From Ignavibacteria bacterium (GTDB taxonomy: Bacteria; Bacteroidota; Ignavibacteria; Tepidaquicellales; OLB5): DNA of 35,645 nucleotides. Positions 7,254 through 14,522 of the stretch are shown here, one piece after another. The notes under the pieces are model-generated. The model saw only the letters and a list, made by a program, of their open reading frames with translations, had not been told where the DNA came from and made no database searches. Location of the stretch: the NCBI GenBank assembly GCA_014879675.1, contig JACSRQ010000116.1, positions 1 through 35,645 on the forward strand, read 5' to 3'. The position numbers and the translations under genes were made by a program. Positions within the stretch are counted from its first letter, which is position 1. Every line of letters starts with the position of its first letter.

Positions 7254-7720
7254 ACCCTGCGCTCCGGTTCGATAAAGCCCACCTTCAGCAAATCAAATAC
7301 AGTCTGTTCATTTTCAACCCTGATAATTGTTCCGTTTTTGAATAAGTAACCATTGTGAGCGGTAACATCGAACTTAGCCAGCCTCATTAACGTGCGCTTA
7401 TTCCAATCAACGGGGCCAGTTCTCATGTAATAAATCCAGCCGAAGTTCTTTTCATCAGCTATATAAACATCGATATTTACTGCTTTGAATCTGAACCGTT
7501 TATTTAAGCTGCCAAAGGAAGTGAATGTACCGGGATTGCTTCGTTTCATTTCAAGCAGAATCTTTTCGAGAAAATACCTGTCAGGGATGCAAACAAGGTC
7601 AATGTCCTTACACTCGGGCATTTTCCTGCGGATGCTTCCGGCTATTTCAATCTGCCTGCATCCCTGTTTCAGAATCTGTAAAATCTCATCGGAATAAATT
7701 TTGATGTAATCGTATTTCAT
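7250..7720 (-). CDS. Minimal DNA polymerase X-like nucleotidyltransferase
   Basis: The 156-residue protein matches the palm and thumb of family X DNA polymerases. Motif GSIRRK (28-33) is followed by the metal-binding pair Asp39 and Asp41 (CKDIDLVC), with the third Asp84 in VNIDVYIA. The thumb has GPVDWNKRTLMRLA and ends EPERR, as in PolX. The 8-kDa, fingers and PHP domains are absent, making it about half the usual single-subunit size. The reaction should be transfer of a nucleotide to a primer, perhaps gap filling after transposition. Nucleotidyl modification of another substrate cannot be excluded. The gap 7721-7791 holds nothing recognisable. Confidence 0.75.
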   Translation of the reverse strand: MKYDYIKIYSDEILQILKQGCRQIEIAGSIRRKMPECKDIDLVCIPDRYFLEKILLEMKRSNPGTFTSFGSLNKRFRFKAVNIDVYIADEKNFGWIYYMRTGPVDWNKRTLMRLAKFDVTAHNGYLFKNGTIIRVENEQTVFDLLKVGFIEPERRV

Positions 7721-7791
7721 TTCTTGTAGGTCACCAAATTAAAGTTACAGCGAAAAACAAAGTAGAACGCCAAAAAATTATATTGAGAAAA

Positions 7792-8343
7792 TCAGTCTAT
7801 AAGAGTTAATCCAAACTCAACCATTTTCTTTTGCATTTTTGCCCGATAAGCCAGATAAGCCCGATAAGCCCGATCAGCCCGATAAGCCAGATCAGCCAGA
7901 TAAGCCCGATAAGCCAGATAAGCCAGATAAGCCCGATCAGCCCGATAAGCCCGATAAGCCCGATCAGCCCGATAAGCCCGATAAGCCCGATCAGCCCGAT
8001 AATTTTTCCTTGCCTCGTTAAGAGCTTCTAAATTTTTCTCGGAGGGATTCCGGACTGCCGCCTGTATTTTTTCAATCAACGGCTTGGAGTCAGTGTCATT
8101 CGGGTATTTTTCGGCAACATACTCAGCCCATAAATCCATAGCATAGCAGGTGTATTTTTTCAATTGCTCTTTGTTGAACATCCTGACAAACAGCCAGTTC
8201 ATCCAGTCGTATCTCTTGCCATCATAGAGCTTTTGAGCGAACTCATTTGCCGGAAGTCCGCACATCATTCTTTTTGTTACCCAATCAGTGCCCTCTTTGC
8301 AGGCATCTTTTGATCTAAGCCATTCTGCTGTAATGATTTTCAT
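7792..8343 (-). CDS. Phage protein with C-terminal Tyr/Asp-Arg/Leu-Ala triplet repeats
   Basis: The first 114 residues (TAEWLRSKDAC, YDWMNWLFVRMFNKEQ, AMDLWAEYVAEKYPND) match the head of a phage protein family I recognise only as conserved hypothetical, sometimes linked with immunity-like domains, whose C-terminus is an Ala/Tyr-rich low-complexity helix. Residues 115-168 are 18 consecutive triplets of the form (Y/D)(R/L)A, encoded by perfect 9-bp units, followed by a short basic tail. A long Ala-rich helix with strips of Arg and Tyr is likely. It overlaps the zinc-ribbon-like gene at 8340 by 4 nt. Confidence 0.75.
   Translation of the reverse strand: MKIITAEWLRSKDACKEGTDWVTKRMMCGLPANEFAQKLYDGKRYDWMNWLFVRMFNKEQLKKYTCYAMDLWAEYVAEKYPNDTDSKPLIEKIQAAVRNPSEKNLEALNEARKNYRADRAYRAYRADRAYRAYRADRAYLAYLAYRAYLADLAYRADRAYRAYLAYRAKMQKKMVEFGLTLID
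7840..8001 (-). repeat. 9-bp tandem repeat inside a coding region, 18 units
   Basis: On the minus strand every unit is [T/G]AT-C[G/T]G-GCT. Only two of nine positions vary, and both changes alter the amino acid (Tyr or Asp; Arg or Leu); there is no silent variation. Unit order is YRA DRA YRA YRA DRA YRA, then YRA DRA YLA YLA YRA YLA, then DLA YRA DRA YRA YLA YRA. Confidence 0.95.
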
Positions 8344-8588
8344 TTTAATTTTGTATTTAAGTTATGAATGATTTGTTTGTTTACTGTAATCCCGCCGCAC
8401 TCCCTGCACTTGAAGTCATATTTATTGACCCGGTCAAATACTGAATGCTCGCAGGTAAATTGTGTTGTGTAAAGAATCTTTGAACTGTAGAAGCCACCAT
8501 CAATAGTGTCGTAAAACGTGCGCATAACATCCAGCTTCAAAAGCCGTGCCCTGATCTCCGCAGCATTATTATTTCCGAAGAGATTCAT
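8340..8588 (-). CDS. Small protein with a possible zinc knuckle
   Basis: An 82-residue protein. Cys46 and His48 (FTCEHSV) and Cys61 and Cys64 (FKCREC) could bind one zinc ion, in the manner of a CxH...CxxC ribbon. The N-terminal helix (AAEIRARLLKLDVMRTFYD) is amphipathic. The family is not recognised. It overlaps the repeat-protein gene by 4 nt and abuts the gene upstream (stop/start share base 8588). Confidence 0.6.
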   Translation of the reverse strand: MNLFGNNNAAEIRARLLKLDVMRTFYDTIDGGFYSSKILYTTQFTCEHSVFDRVNKYDFKCRECGGITVNKQIIHNLNTKLK

Positions 8589-8788
8589 CAGTTCTCAGTT
8601 ATTATTGTTATAGGCATGTTGCTTGCTGCTGTTTTCCTGCGGCGTTTTGAGCCGTCAGGATTACGGATTACTCCGATCAGGTTAATTTTATGTTGCCGGG
8701 CTGTGCTATCAAAAGGTATAGCTTGAACTACACCCGTTTTCATTGCTACAGGTGTATCCTTACCTAATTTGATTTCTATTTTGTACAT
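8588..8788 (-). CDS. Hypothetical small phage protein
   Basis: The start is set at ATG 8788, because GAAAGGAAA lies just upstream; this gives 66 residues rather than the 76 of the longest frame. The protein is basic in its middle (PDGSKRRRKTAAS) with short beta-type segments (MYKIEIKLGKD, MPITIITEN). No family is recognised. It abuts the next gene by one shared base. Confidence 0.55.
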   Translation of the reverse strand: MYKIEIKLGKDTPVAMKTGVVQAIPFDSTARQHKINLIGVIRNPDGSKRRRKTAASNMPITIITEN

Positions 8789-8802
8789 TGATTTCCTTTC
8801 GT

Positions 8803-8913
8803 TTAACAACAAAACCAATAAGCGGTAAGCATCAGAGCCACTAAAGCACCCCCTATGAGCCTACACAGCCTGACGTTACCGCTTATATGGTTGTATTTAT
8901 ATGATTCTTTCAA
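8803..8913 (-). CDS. Candidate 36-residue membrane miniprotein
   Basis: A frame opens at TTG 8913, one base after the stop of the Gam-like gene, and closes at 8803, 15 nt before the next start. It encodes a basic N-terminus followed by one transmembrane segment, LIGGALVALMLTAYWF, ending Cys-Cys. The fit to the gap between two genes and the clear hydrophobic segment favour a real gene, but the start codon is weak. A holin-like or superinfection role is possible; nothing shows it. Confidence 0.42.
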   Translation of the reverse strand: MKESYKYNHISGNVRLCRLIGGALVALMLTAYWFCC

Positions 8914-8914
8914 T

Positions 8915-9433
8915 TTATTCTATTGCCGCTGCCTGCGCAATTAGTGAGTTGATGAATTTATCTACCTCGCTATCCACTGTGGAAATATACACCTCATCTC
9001 TTCCTTTTATCAGCTTGCATTTTATCAGCTTCAGCTCATCAGCCTCTAAATCCTTTATAGCAGTCTTTACAGGTGATTCAGTGATTTTTACAAGCTCCTC
9101 GACCTTTTTCTTATCGAAGGTATCCTTGATCAACTGTACAGTAATTTTAGGCTTCTTAATTTCAACGGTATCCTGTGACTTCATAAACCCACCACGGACT
9201 CCGTGAAATATCAGGGTTTTGGATTCAGTAAATAAATCCTTGTTTTCCAAGATTACCATTGCCAGCGAATTGTTCTTGGTAACAACAGCATCAATAGCCT
9301 GCTTTACTTTACGGTAAAACTTAGACCTGATGGCTTCGATCTCGGACTCCATATCAGACTTGAGTTCATCTAATCTCGCATTGGCTTCAGAATATTCCTT
9401 ACAGGCATTTTCAAAATCATCTATTCCTGCCAT
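8915..9433 (-). CDS. gam: Gam-like host-nuclease inhibitor / DNA-end-binding protein
   Basis: The 172-residue length and layout match Mu Gam: an N-terminal helix (ANARLDELKSDMESEIEAI), a second long helix, a central strand region TLIFHGVRGGFMKSQDTVEI resembling the family's VSWRVRPPSV segment, and a C-terminal lysine-rich helix. Mu Gam binds double-strand ends as a Ku-like dimer and protects phage DNA from exonucleases. Identity is by fold pattern, not close sequence. Its position in the early operon after the transposase agrees with Mu. It overlaps the next upstream gene by one base. Confidence 0.7.
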   Translation of the reverse strand: MAGIDDFENACKEYSEANARLDELKSDMESEIEAIRSKFYRKVKQAIDAVVTKNNSLAMVILENKDLFTESKTLIFHGVRGGFMKSQDTVEIKKPKITVQLIKDTFDKKKVEELVKITESPVKTAIKDLEADELKLIKCKLIKGRDEVYISTVDSEVDKFINSLIAQAAAIE

Positions 9434-9786
9434 TATTTCTTACCGCCTTTCCTGCTTGCAGCTTTCTTTTTGTTCTTGAGGAAAGCCTTATCCCTTTTAT
9501 TGATTTCTGCCTTATAGGCTTCGTCACCCAAAATCATTATGGGGGCTTCCTTGCCTTCAGCTTGGAGAGCTCCTTCAGTTTCGGCAACTGATTTCGGCAT
9601 ATTAAAGCCCGGGATTTCCTTTGCTTCAACCTGTGCGCCGCCACCGGGGTAACCTATAATCTTTGTCGCTTTATAGCCCTGAGCCTCGGCATCCTTTTTG
9701 ATTAGCTCTTTGATCTCAGCCAAGCTGTAATACTTTGCAATAACTTCTTTCGGAACTGTTTCTTTAATCTGTTTTTTATGGAACAT
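9433..9786 (-). CDS. Hypothetical phage protein, basic C-terminus
   Basis: A 117-residue protein. The N-terminal part is a Lys/Glu-rich helix (SLAEIKELIKKDAEAQGY); the C-terminus is strongly basic (KRDKAFLKNKKKAASRKGGKK), as in nucleic-acid-binding tails. No family is recognised. It is one base apart from the Gam-like gene, so the two are probably translated together. Confidence 0.55.
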   Translation of the reverse strand: MFHKKQIKETVPKEVIAKYYSLAEIKELIKKDAEAQGYKATKIIGYPGGGAQVEAKEIPGFNMPKSVAETEGALQAEGKEAPIMILGDEAYKAEINKRDKAFLKNKKKAASRKGGKK

Positions 9787-9831
9787 TTTAATTTTCCCCT
9801 TTCTGTGGGTTTAATTTATTTGAAGATTTGC

Positions 9832-10104
9832 TCATAACTTCAATTCCTTCCTTTCTGCTGTTGGTGGAGTGATCCAAATTTTAACATTCTTTTCATCAGG
9901 GAATTCTTTTCGCAAGTCTTTCTTTTCAGCTTTTAATTCTGAATAACCTTCCTTGCCGATCTTGGTATTAATAATCTCAGGCTCTTTGCCTGTCTGCTGC
10001 TTCCGAAGCTGATATATTATTTCCAATTTCAATGATTTTATTGTTTTCAAATTGTACAGGAATTGCAAATACATCAACTCCCATTGTGAACGGGGTCTCG
10101 TCAC
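9832..10104 (-). CDS. Hypothetical phage protein, start uncertain
   Basis: The longest frame has 90 residues but its first 43 codons overlap the better-supported gene at 9977-10246 in another frame. The last 45 residues (TKIGKEGYSELKAEKKDLRKEF and onward to WITPPTAERKEL) look like real protein. A shorter form starting at TTG 10026 would have 65 residues, though no ribosome site is seen. A frameshift joining the two frames is the other explanation. Function is unknown. Confidence 0.4.
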   Translation of the reverse strand: MTRPRSQWELMYLQFLYNLKTIKSLKLEIIYQLRKQQTGKEPEIINTKIGKEGYSELKAEKKDLRKEFPDEKNVKIWITPPTAERKELKL

Positions 10105-10246
10105 AGACCTCTTTTACAAATTGCAGGAGCTCAGCGATGTTCTCAAACAGCAGGGCAGATTCCAACTCGTTACCCTGATCGTCATACGCACTTTGGATTT
10201 CGTAAACCCCTTCACGCACAAGCCACATCAGTAAATATTTAATCAT
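9977..10246 (-). CDS. Hypothetical phage protein
   Basis: An 89-residue, acidic, mixed alpha/beta protein (LFENIAELLQFVKEVCDE; VDVFAIPVQFENNKIIEI). It starts one base after the stop of the gene at 10248, so it is coupled to it. It has no recognised domain. Its C-terminal 40 codons overlap the frame at 9832. Confidence 0.55.
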   Translation of the reverse strand: MIKYLLMWLVREGVYEIQSAYDDQGNELESALLFENIAELLQFVKEVCDETPFTMGVDVFAIPVQFENNKIIEIGNNISASEAADRQRA

Positions 10247-10247
10247 G

Positions 10248-10478
10248 TTACAGCCCCTTTCCTTGTTTTACCATTTCCAGCCTTTTGGCAAGCTGCCTGT
10301 ACTGGTCAATGGTGAGCTTTTCTTTAAGCCGGGATAACCGCCCCCGGGAGATGTCATCCGGAGTTACACGGTCACCAAGCTCTTTGAATGTTTGCAGGGC
10401 AAAATTGAAGAGCCTCTGATTGCTCCAGCCGAGCTTGAACTTAATAGCGGAGACCACGCTCCATACTGGCTTAGCCAT
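10248..10478 (-). CDS. Small basic phage protein, possibly related to Mu gp16/GemA C-terminus
   Basis: A 76-residue helical protein. The pattern LGWSNQRLFNFALQTFKEL, then RVTPDDISRGRLSRLKEKLT and YRQLAKRLEMVKQGKG, recalls the C-terminal half of DUF1018 (Mu gp16, GemA), where a Leu-Thr-X-X-(E/D) turn follows a helix. That match is weak and the usual N-terminal half is missing. It overlaps the Cys-rich gene upstream by 8 nt. Confidence 0.5.
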   Translation of the reverse strand: MAKPVWSVVSAIKFKLGWSNQRLFNFALQTFKELGDRVTPDDISRGRLSRLKEKLTIDQYRQLAKRLEMVKQGKGL

Positions 10479-10797
10479 TATTTGCCTCCTTGTAAAATGG
10501 GCAATCCTTATGCCGATAATTTACATCTGTTATGGGCATACGACCCATTACAGAGCCGCTTAGATGGGAACAGTAAGGAAAGGATACCCGAAAATGCCCT
10601 AAAGGGGTATTATCCCTCTCGGATGCTATATATTCGCACTTGATACAGCATAATGGCTTAGCTTCCCCCGGGTACAGGTTAATTGAGCTATCAATTAATT
10701 GCCTGGTCTGGTTCAGGGTCGCAGGGTCAACTGGCTCAAGCTGAGCGAGAGCCAGTTTAATTACGAATAACTGTTTTGCATCAAGGTCAACGTTCAT
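10471..10797 (-). CDS. Cysteine-rich phage protein
   Basis: A 108-residue protein with Cys50, Cys51, Cys54, Cys76 and Cys99 and several His residues, so a zinc- or iron-binding site is possible. The N-terminal 45 residues form a helical pair (LFVIKLALAQLEPVD, LNQTRQLIDSSIN). The CCIKCEYI and HKDCPFYKE segments are similar to small metal-binding modules in other phages, but no family is recognised. It lies one base after its upstream neighbour. Confidence 0.55.
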   Translation of the reverse strand: MNVDLDAKQLFVIKLALAQLEPVDPATLNQTRQLIDSSINLYPGEAKPLCCIKCEYIASERDNTPLGHFRVSFPYCSHLSGSVMGRMPITDVNYRHKDCPFYKEANNG

Positions 10798-10798
10798 A

Positions 10799-11164
10799 TT
10801 ACTTACCCTCCGATAACAACTTTGACTGAGCTATCTCTTTTGGGACTTCCAGTTTCAGCCTTCTTGCTGAAAGAAGCTGGCTCTGGAGCATATCCTGTAC
10901 CTTCTGAAATCTCTTCTTATCGGACGAGCTTTTTTCCTGAACTTTTTTAACCTGCTTGCCTTCGGGAGTTTCAAACATTTTCTTTTTAAGAATCTTTTCC
11001 GCAGTTTTATTATTATTGAGGCTGAAAGCCAGCTTCCCAAGTTCAGTGTAAAGCTCTGTAACTAAGTCAAGGGTCACAGATTCCGGCTTGCTATCTATTT
11101 TACCGCCGCGCAGTGCCTGTTCTACTGTTTTTGTTCCCTTAGTTTCTTTGATCAGTTTTTCCAT
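10799..11164 (-). CDS. Hypothetical phage protein, coiled coil
   Basis: A 121-residue, strongly basic, helical protein with a Lys/Glu/Ser-rich middle (KKVQEKSSSDKKRF) likely to be a coiled coil. It follows the transposase closely, in the place where MuB sits in Mu. It has no Walker A motif and is far too short for an AAA+ ATPase, so it is not MuB. Function is unknown. Confidence 0.55.
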   Translation of the reverse strand: MEKLIKETKGTKTVEQALRGGKIDSKPESVTLDLVTELYTELGKLAFSLNNNKTAEKILKKKMFETPEGKQVKKVQEKSSSDKKRFQKVQDMLQSQLLSARRLKLEVPKEIAQSKLLSEGK

Positions 11165-11165
11165 T

Positions 11166-11378
11166 TTAGCTCCTTTTGAGATATTTTTTTAATTCTGTAA
11201 AAAGTTCATTGTCAATTGTGTAGCTCACATCATAAGTCCGGTTAAGCATTTTTATATCGATCTTTATGAAACCCTTGTTTAATCCGGTTGTATAACTTTC
11301 TGATTTACCTATGTCATCAAGTATCACCCGAATCAAGTCCTTTGCCTTCACGAGGCACTGTCTATTTCGTTCCCGCAT
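11166..11378 (-). CDS. Hypothetical small phage protein
   Basis: A 70-residue protein overlapping the transposase 3' end by 17 nt and followed one base later by the coiled-coil gene. It has an N-terminal helix (CLVKAKDLIRVILDDIGK) and a beta-strand region (FIKIDIKMLNRTYDVSYTID). No family is recognised. The overlap implies translation from the transposase mRNA. Confidence 0.5.
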   Translation of the reverse strand: MRERNRQCLVKAKDLIRVILDDIGKSESYTTGLNKGFIKIDIKMLNRTYDVSYTIDNELFTELKKYLKRS

Positions 11379-13413
11379 TCTGTATTACCTCTAATACCTC
11401 GTCGTCAGTCATAGGATTTGGGTTGAAAGCCTCTGTGATCACATCCTCAGCGGCAATATGGATCACCTTAGCCGCTTCATTGTACTTGCCTTCTACAATA
11501 TCCTTAGCCTGTTTCTGTATTTTCTTGCGGATGTTTACAAGCTCGTTATTGGAATTAACCTCTAAGCCTGCAATAAGCGGATTCTTGGCAACCACTGCGT
11601 TCACTATTGAGCTTTCGACTGCTTTCAGTGCTTTGCGCTTCTGTTTGTTGAGCCGTACCTGTAAAGCCTTGCGTTCGTCTTTTTCCATCATGCCCAAATT
11701 CACAAGTGTTACTACTAATTGCCCTTTTTCGTAATAGAATTCCTCCCCAGTGTATCTATCCACTCCGCTGATTCGTGTTAAAGCATACAGGTCGAGAGTC
11801 CTTAAATTGTTGGAAAGGTATTTTGCCAAAAACTGTTTGCCGTCAAAAATGTAACTGAAATAATCCTGCGCAACCCATACATGCTCAACGCGGTTGATCT
11901 TAATTTTTACCTGTGCATTGTAGGTGATAATTTTGCTTTGGCAATAAGCTGAGCGGATAGTAGAGTCATCAATCCTTAAAAACTTGTATTCCCGCGAGTG
12001 ATTTTTGAACAGTTCATTGTACGAACACTGTATAAACTTCCCTTTTCTTTCAAGGTCACGCGGACGGTCTAAGAAATACCCTTCAAAATAATTTGTATAG
12101 AACTGTTTCAATTCCTCAATGGTGTTTTCGCACTCTTCAGGTGAGAGCTTTGCGGTGGAGTGCCTGCCGTTTTCCCTCCTGCCGGAAGTAAAGTTCTTAA
12201 TAAACGGAGAGGCTTCGCGTTCCAGTATGGAGTGGAATAGCTCAATGTTGGATTTTTCTGTTGGACTGTAAGCGCGGCAGGGCTCAAATGCCTCGGTAAG
12301 TACTTCATGCTGATATACATCAGGATGCCTTTTCAGGTCTTCTACAAATTTCACAACGTTGCTGGCGGTTACAACCCTGCCGTTATCGAACAGGATAGCC
12401 TTCTTTGGAAGCCCGTAACCCTGAATTGCCTGTATCAGCAAATTAATGATGTCTTCACTGGTCGGGGCTTCGGTTAAAAATACATAAGCAAGGGGCTTCA
12501 TGGTGTACATATCAATACAACTCCACATCTGCAAATCTTCCATTTGAAGGTTTCTAAGCAGTTCATCCCATTGCTCGCCTCCCGAGACGTGAAATTTATG
12601 GTCATCAATAGCCCAATAATCCATGAAATTAATATCATTCGTGAAGGCTCCTTTACTTCGCACTTCAAACTTATCACGCCATGCATTGTAATGGTTAGCC
12701 ATCAATACAACCTGCTTAATGCCATTGTTATCGATCCACTTCAAAAACCACCTGTAAGTTGCCTGCCTCACGGAAGGAACTAATAACTCTACGCGCTGGT
12801 CGTTTCCCTTTTCAAGTTCCAGCTTCACATTGTATAAAAGCAGATCAACAGCATTCCTTGCTGAACTGACCTGCATGTCATCACCCATACCGCCTTCAAG
12901 CGTAGCGTTTGAATAGTAATTATAGCAAATTTCAGGTAGAATATTACTTCTTAAGTCATCATTCTTGAGGATACAATTCCTGACACTTCCCTGATCGCTT
13001 CTCGTTTTGCGCTTTATCTCAAGGTATTGCCCTTTAGCATTTTTAATCCTTAACTCTTCGTATTTTTTCCAACCGTTGGAAAACGAAAAGCCCTTTACCG
13101 GGGGAACGCCAATACTTTGCAGATATTCCTGGCTTTTTTCGATTTGACTATGAATGCTTGCCCATTGAAGTTCTTTACTAAAACCATCAACAATCATTTG
13201 GTAATATTCCGCCTTGTAGGATGCATGTATAGTCTTTAACTCTTTGTTGTTGAGTCGCAGTGTATGGGTTTTGCTGTCAAATGAAAACACGTAAGGCTTC
13301 CGGTACAGTACCTTCCCATCCCTTACCCACCTGTAAAAAGTCCTTTCAGTAATATCATTGGCTGCAATAAATTGCTGTAGGGTTGCGCATTTTGGAAGTT
13401 TTTGTGTGTGCAT
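11362..13413 (-). CDS. MuA-type DDE transposase
   Basis: The 683-residue transposase catalyses strand nicking and transfer for phage integration and replication. An N-terminal HTH (about 10-32, TERTFYRWVRDGKV) fits MuA end binding. The rve-like core holds the acidic triad: Asp270 or Asp271 in YWAIDDHKFH, Asp343 in AILFDNGR, and Glu391 in KSNIELFHSILERE. A Mu C-terminal beta-barrel (about 470-560) and a basic, helical tail (about 590-683) follow, where MuA contacts MuB and ClpX. Length is close to MuA (663). The gene is the second of the early operon, 16 nt after the small HTH gene, and overlaps its own downstream partner by 17 nt. Confidence 0.93.
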   Translation of the reverse strand: MHTQKLPKCATLQQFIAANDITERTFYRWVRDGKVLYRKPYVFSFDSKTHTLRLNNKELKTIHASYKAEYYQMIVDGFSKELQWASIHSQIEKSQEYLQSIGVPPVKGFSFSNGWKKYEELRIKNAKGQYLEIKRKTRSDQGSVRNCILKNDDLRSNILPEICYNYYSNATLEGGMGDDMQVSSARNAVDLLLYNVKLELEKGNDQRVELLVPSVRQATYRWFLKWIDNNGIKQVVLMANHYNAWRDKFEVRSKGAFTNDINFMDYWAIDDHKFHVSGGEQWDELLRNLQMEDLQMWSCIDMYTMKPLAYVFLTEAPTSEDIINLLIQAIQGYGLPKKAILFDNGRVVTASNVVKFVEDLKRHPDVYQHEVLTEAFEPCRAYSPTEKSNIELFHSILEREASPFIKNFTSGRRENGRHSTAKLSPEECENTIEELKQFYTNYFEGYFLDRPRDLERKGKFIQCSYNELFKNHSREYKFLRIDDSTIRSAYCQSKIITYNAQVKIKINRVEHVWVAQDYFSYIFDGKQFLAKYLSNNLRTLDLYALTRISGVDRYTGEEFYYEKGQLVVTLVNLGMMEKDERKALQVRLNKQKRKALKAVESSIVNAVVAKNPLIAGLEVNSNNELVNIRKKIQKQAKDIVEGKYNEAAKVIHIAAEDVITEAFNPNPMTDDEVLEVIQNAGTK

Positions 13414-13429
13414 TTAATATGATTATTGA

Positions 13430-13609
13430 TTAATTGGATTTACTTTTTTTTAGCAAATTGTCAAGCTTTTTCCTCAACCTCGGGGGCACAGGGCGTTTGC
13501 CGTTCAATATTTGATTAATCATTGGTTGGGTAACACCGAGAAGCTGGGCTATTTTAGTCTGGGTGAGTCTCTGTTTACGATGTTTTTTATATTTGGTAAG
13601 TAAGTCCAT
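13430..13609 (-). CDS. Ner/Cro-like HTH protein (59 residues)
   Basis: A 59-residue protein starting at ATG 13609. Residues 15-39 (LTQTKIAQLLGVTQPMINQI) are a clear XRE-type helix-turn-helix, followed by NGKRPVPPRLRKKL. The size and its place as first leftward gene, divergent from the repressor, match Ner of Mu or Cro of lambdoid phages, which shut off early and repressor transcription. A TATACTTG on the minus strand (13650-13643) is a near match to the -7 consensus and would give a leader of about 28 nt. Confidence 0.82.
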   Translation of the reverse strand: MDLLTKYKKHRKQRLTQTKIAQLLGVTQPMINQILNGKRPVPPRLRKKLDNLLKKSKSN

Positions 13610-13699
13610 TTTGGTTATATTTGCTTATAGAAATATTACTACAAGTATAACCAATTTGGTTATATTTGTCAAGTCTCTTTTATAACCAAATCGGATATA
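13601..13699. promoter_or_regulatory. Lysis-lysogeny switch: three operators and divergent promoters
   Basis: The half-site TATAACCAA recurs in one geometry, two half-sites around one base. O2 is perfect (TATAACCAATTTGGTTATA, 13646-13664). O3 is TATAACCAA/TCGGATATA (13681-13699), 7 of 9 pairs matching. O1 has one perfect half (TTGGTTATA, 13611-13619) and a poor left half over the start codon of the HTH gene. Centres lie at 13610, 13655 and 13690. TATATTTG at 13661-13668 is an exact -7 element for the repressor, and another is at 13616-13623; TATACTTG on the other strand (13650-13643) serves the early operon. O2 covers both. Confidence 0.78.
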
Positions 13700-13703
13700 C
13701 AAC

Positions 13704-14447
13704 ATGAGCCGAGATTCTATCGACTTCCCAGCAATTACGAAACGTGTAAGGCATGTGAAAACTTTGCACAATCTAAGCGACTATCGGATAGCAAAGGACT
13801 GTGACTATCCCTATACTTCCCTGAGAAGAAATTTAGCAGGTGACTCTAACTGGGATCTGAATTTCCTTGTGAAATTTGCTATGAAATATGAAATAGCACA
13901 GGATTGGTTATTTTACGGAGCGGGGGATATGAATTTTCAGGGGAGCCCCGAATATTTAAGGATCAAAGTAATTGAGCTTGAGAACAAGGTTGATAATCTC
14001 GAAAACAATAAATACAGTTTAATACCATACCTTACTGTAGCGCAGGCTGGATTAGCTCCGGTAAGATGGAATGATGCCAGCTTAGTTAAACAACATATCC
14101 CCGCCATGAATGCCAAATCCTTAAATGACCCATTTGTTGTTTCTGTTGAGGGGGATAGCATGAGTAATTATCTATTAAATGGAGATAAGATTCTTTGTGC
14201 GGATGCACCGGAGAAAATCAAAAAGAAAAAACTGGTAATGGTAGCTTTCAAATCTGTACCGGATACTACCGAAAATAGTGTTAAACTGATTACCTGGTCT
14301 GGCAATAAGGATTTCGACAAGTTGACTATTCATGATACGATAACTCTTTACAGTATCAATACAAAGTACGAGCCCAGTTCATATAAATTGAAGGATGTCC
14401 ATAAAGTGTATAAAGTAATACGGTTAGTAGAACGTAATATAAATTAA
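13704..14447 (+). CDS. CI/LexA-like phage repressor, S24 peptidase
   Basis: The 247-residue protein has an N-terminal atypical HTH (about 10-60, SDYRIAKDCDYPYTSLRRNL) and a C-terminal S24 domain. The predicted self-cleavage bond is Ala115-Gly116 in TVAQAGLAP; the nucleophile is Ser152 in VEGDSM, and Lys194 (NSVKLITW) is the general base. It should hold the prophage dormant and be cleaved when RecA is activated by DNA damage. Unlike Mu's ClpX-dependent Repc, this type resembles lambda CI, so induction by SOS is expected. It starts 4 nt after operator O3, so negative autoregulation is likely. Confidence 0.85.
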   Translation: MSRDSIDFPAITKRVRHVKTLHNLSDYRIAKDCDYPYTSLRRNLAGDSNWDLNFLVKFAMKYEIAQDWLFYGAGDMNFQGSPEYLRIKVIELENKVDNLENNKYSLIPYLTVAQAGLAPVRWNDASLVKQHIPAMNAKSLNDPFVVSVEGDSMSNYLLNGDKILCADAPEKIKKKKLVMVAFKSVPDTTENSVKLITWSGNKDFDKLTIHDTITLYSINTKYEPSSYKLKDVHKVYKVIRLVERNIN

Positions 14448-14522
14448 TTTGGAAATCACTCCCTTTATGTGTTATATTTACATCCTCAAAATTGTATAAA
14501 ACTAACTTTCAAATAACGTGAT

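Noticed and set aside
7831-8031. Plus-strand frames encoding Pro-Asp-Lys or Ile-Ser-Pro repeats
   Set aside because: They are reverse-strand readings of the 9-bp repeat. The minus-strand frame has a full conserved N-terminal domain and overlaps correctly with its neighbours.
9832-10104. Full 90-residue reading of the 9832 frame
   Set aside because: Its first half overlaps a coupled gene in another frame for 128 nt; only the C-terminal half is likely to be translated, unless a frameshift joins the two.
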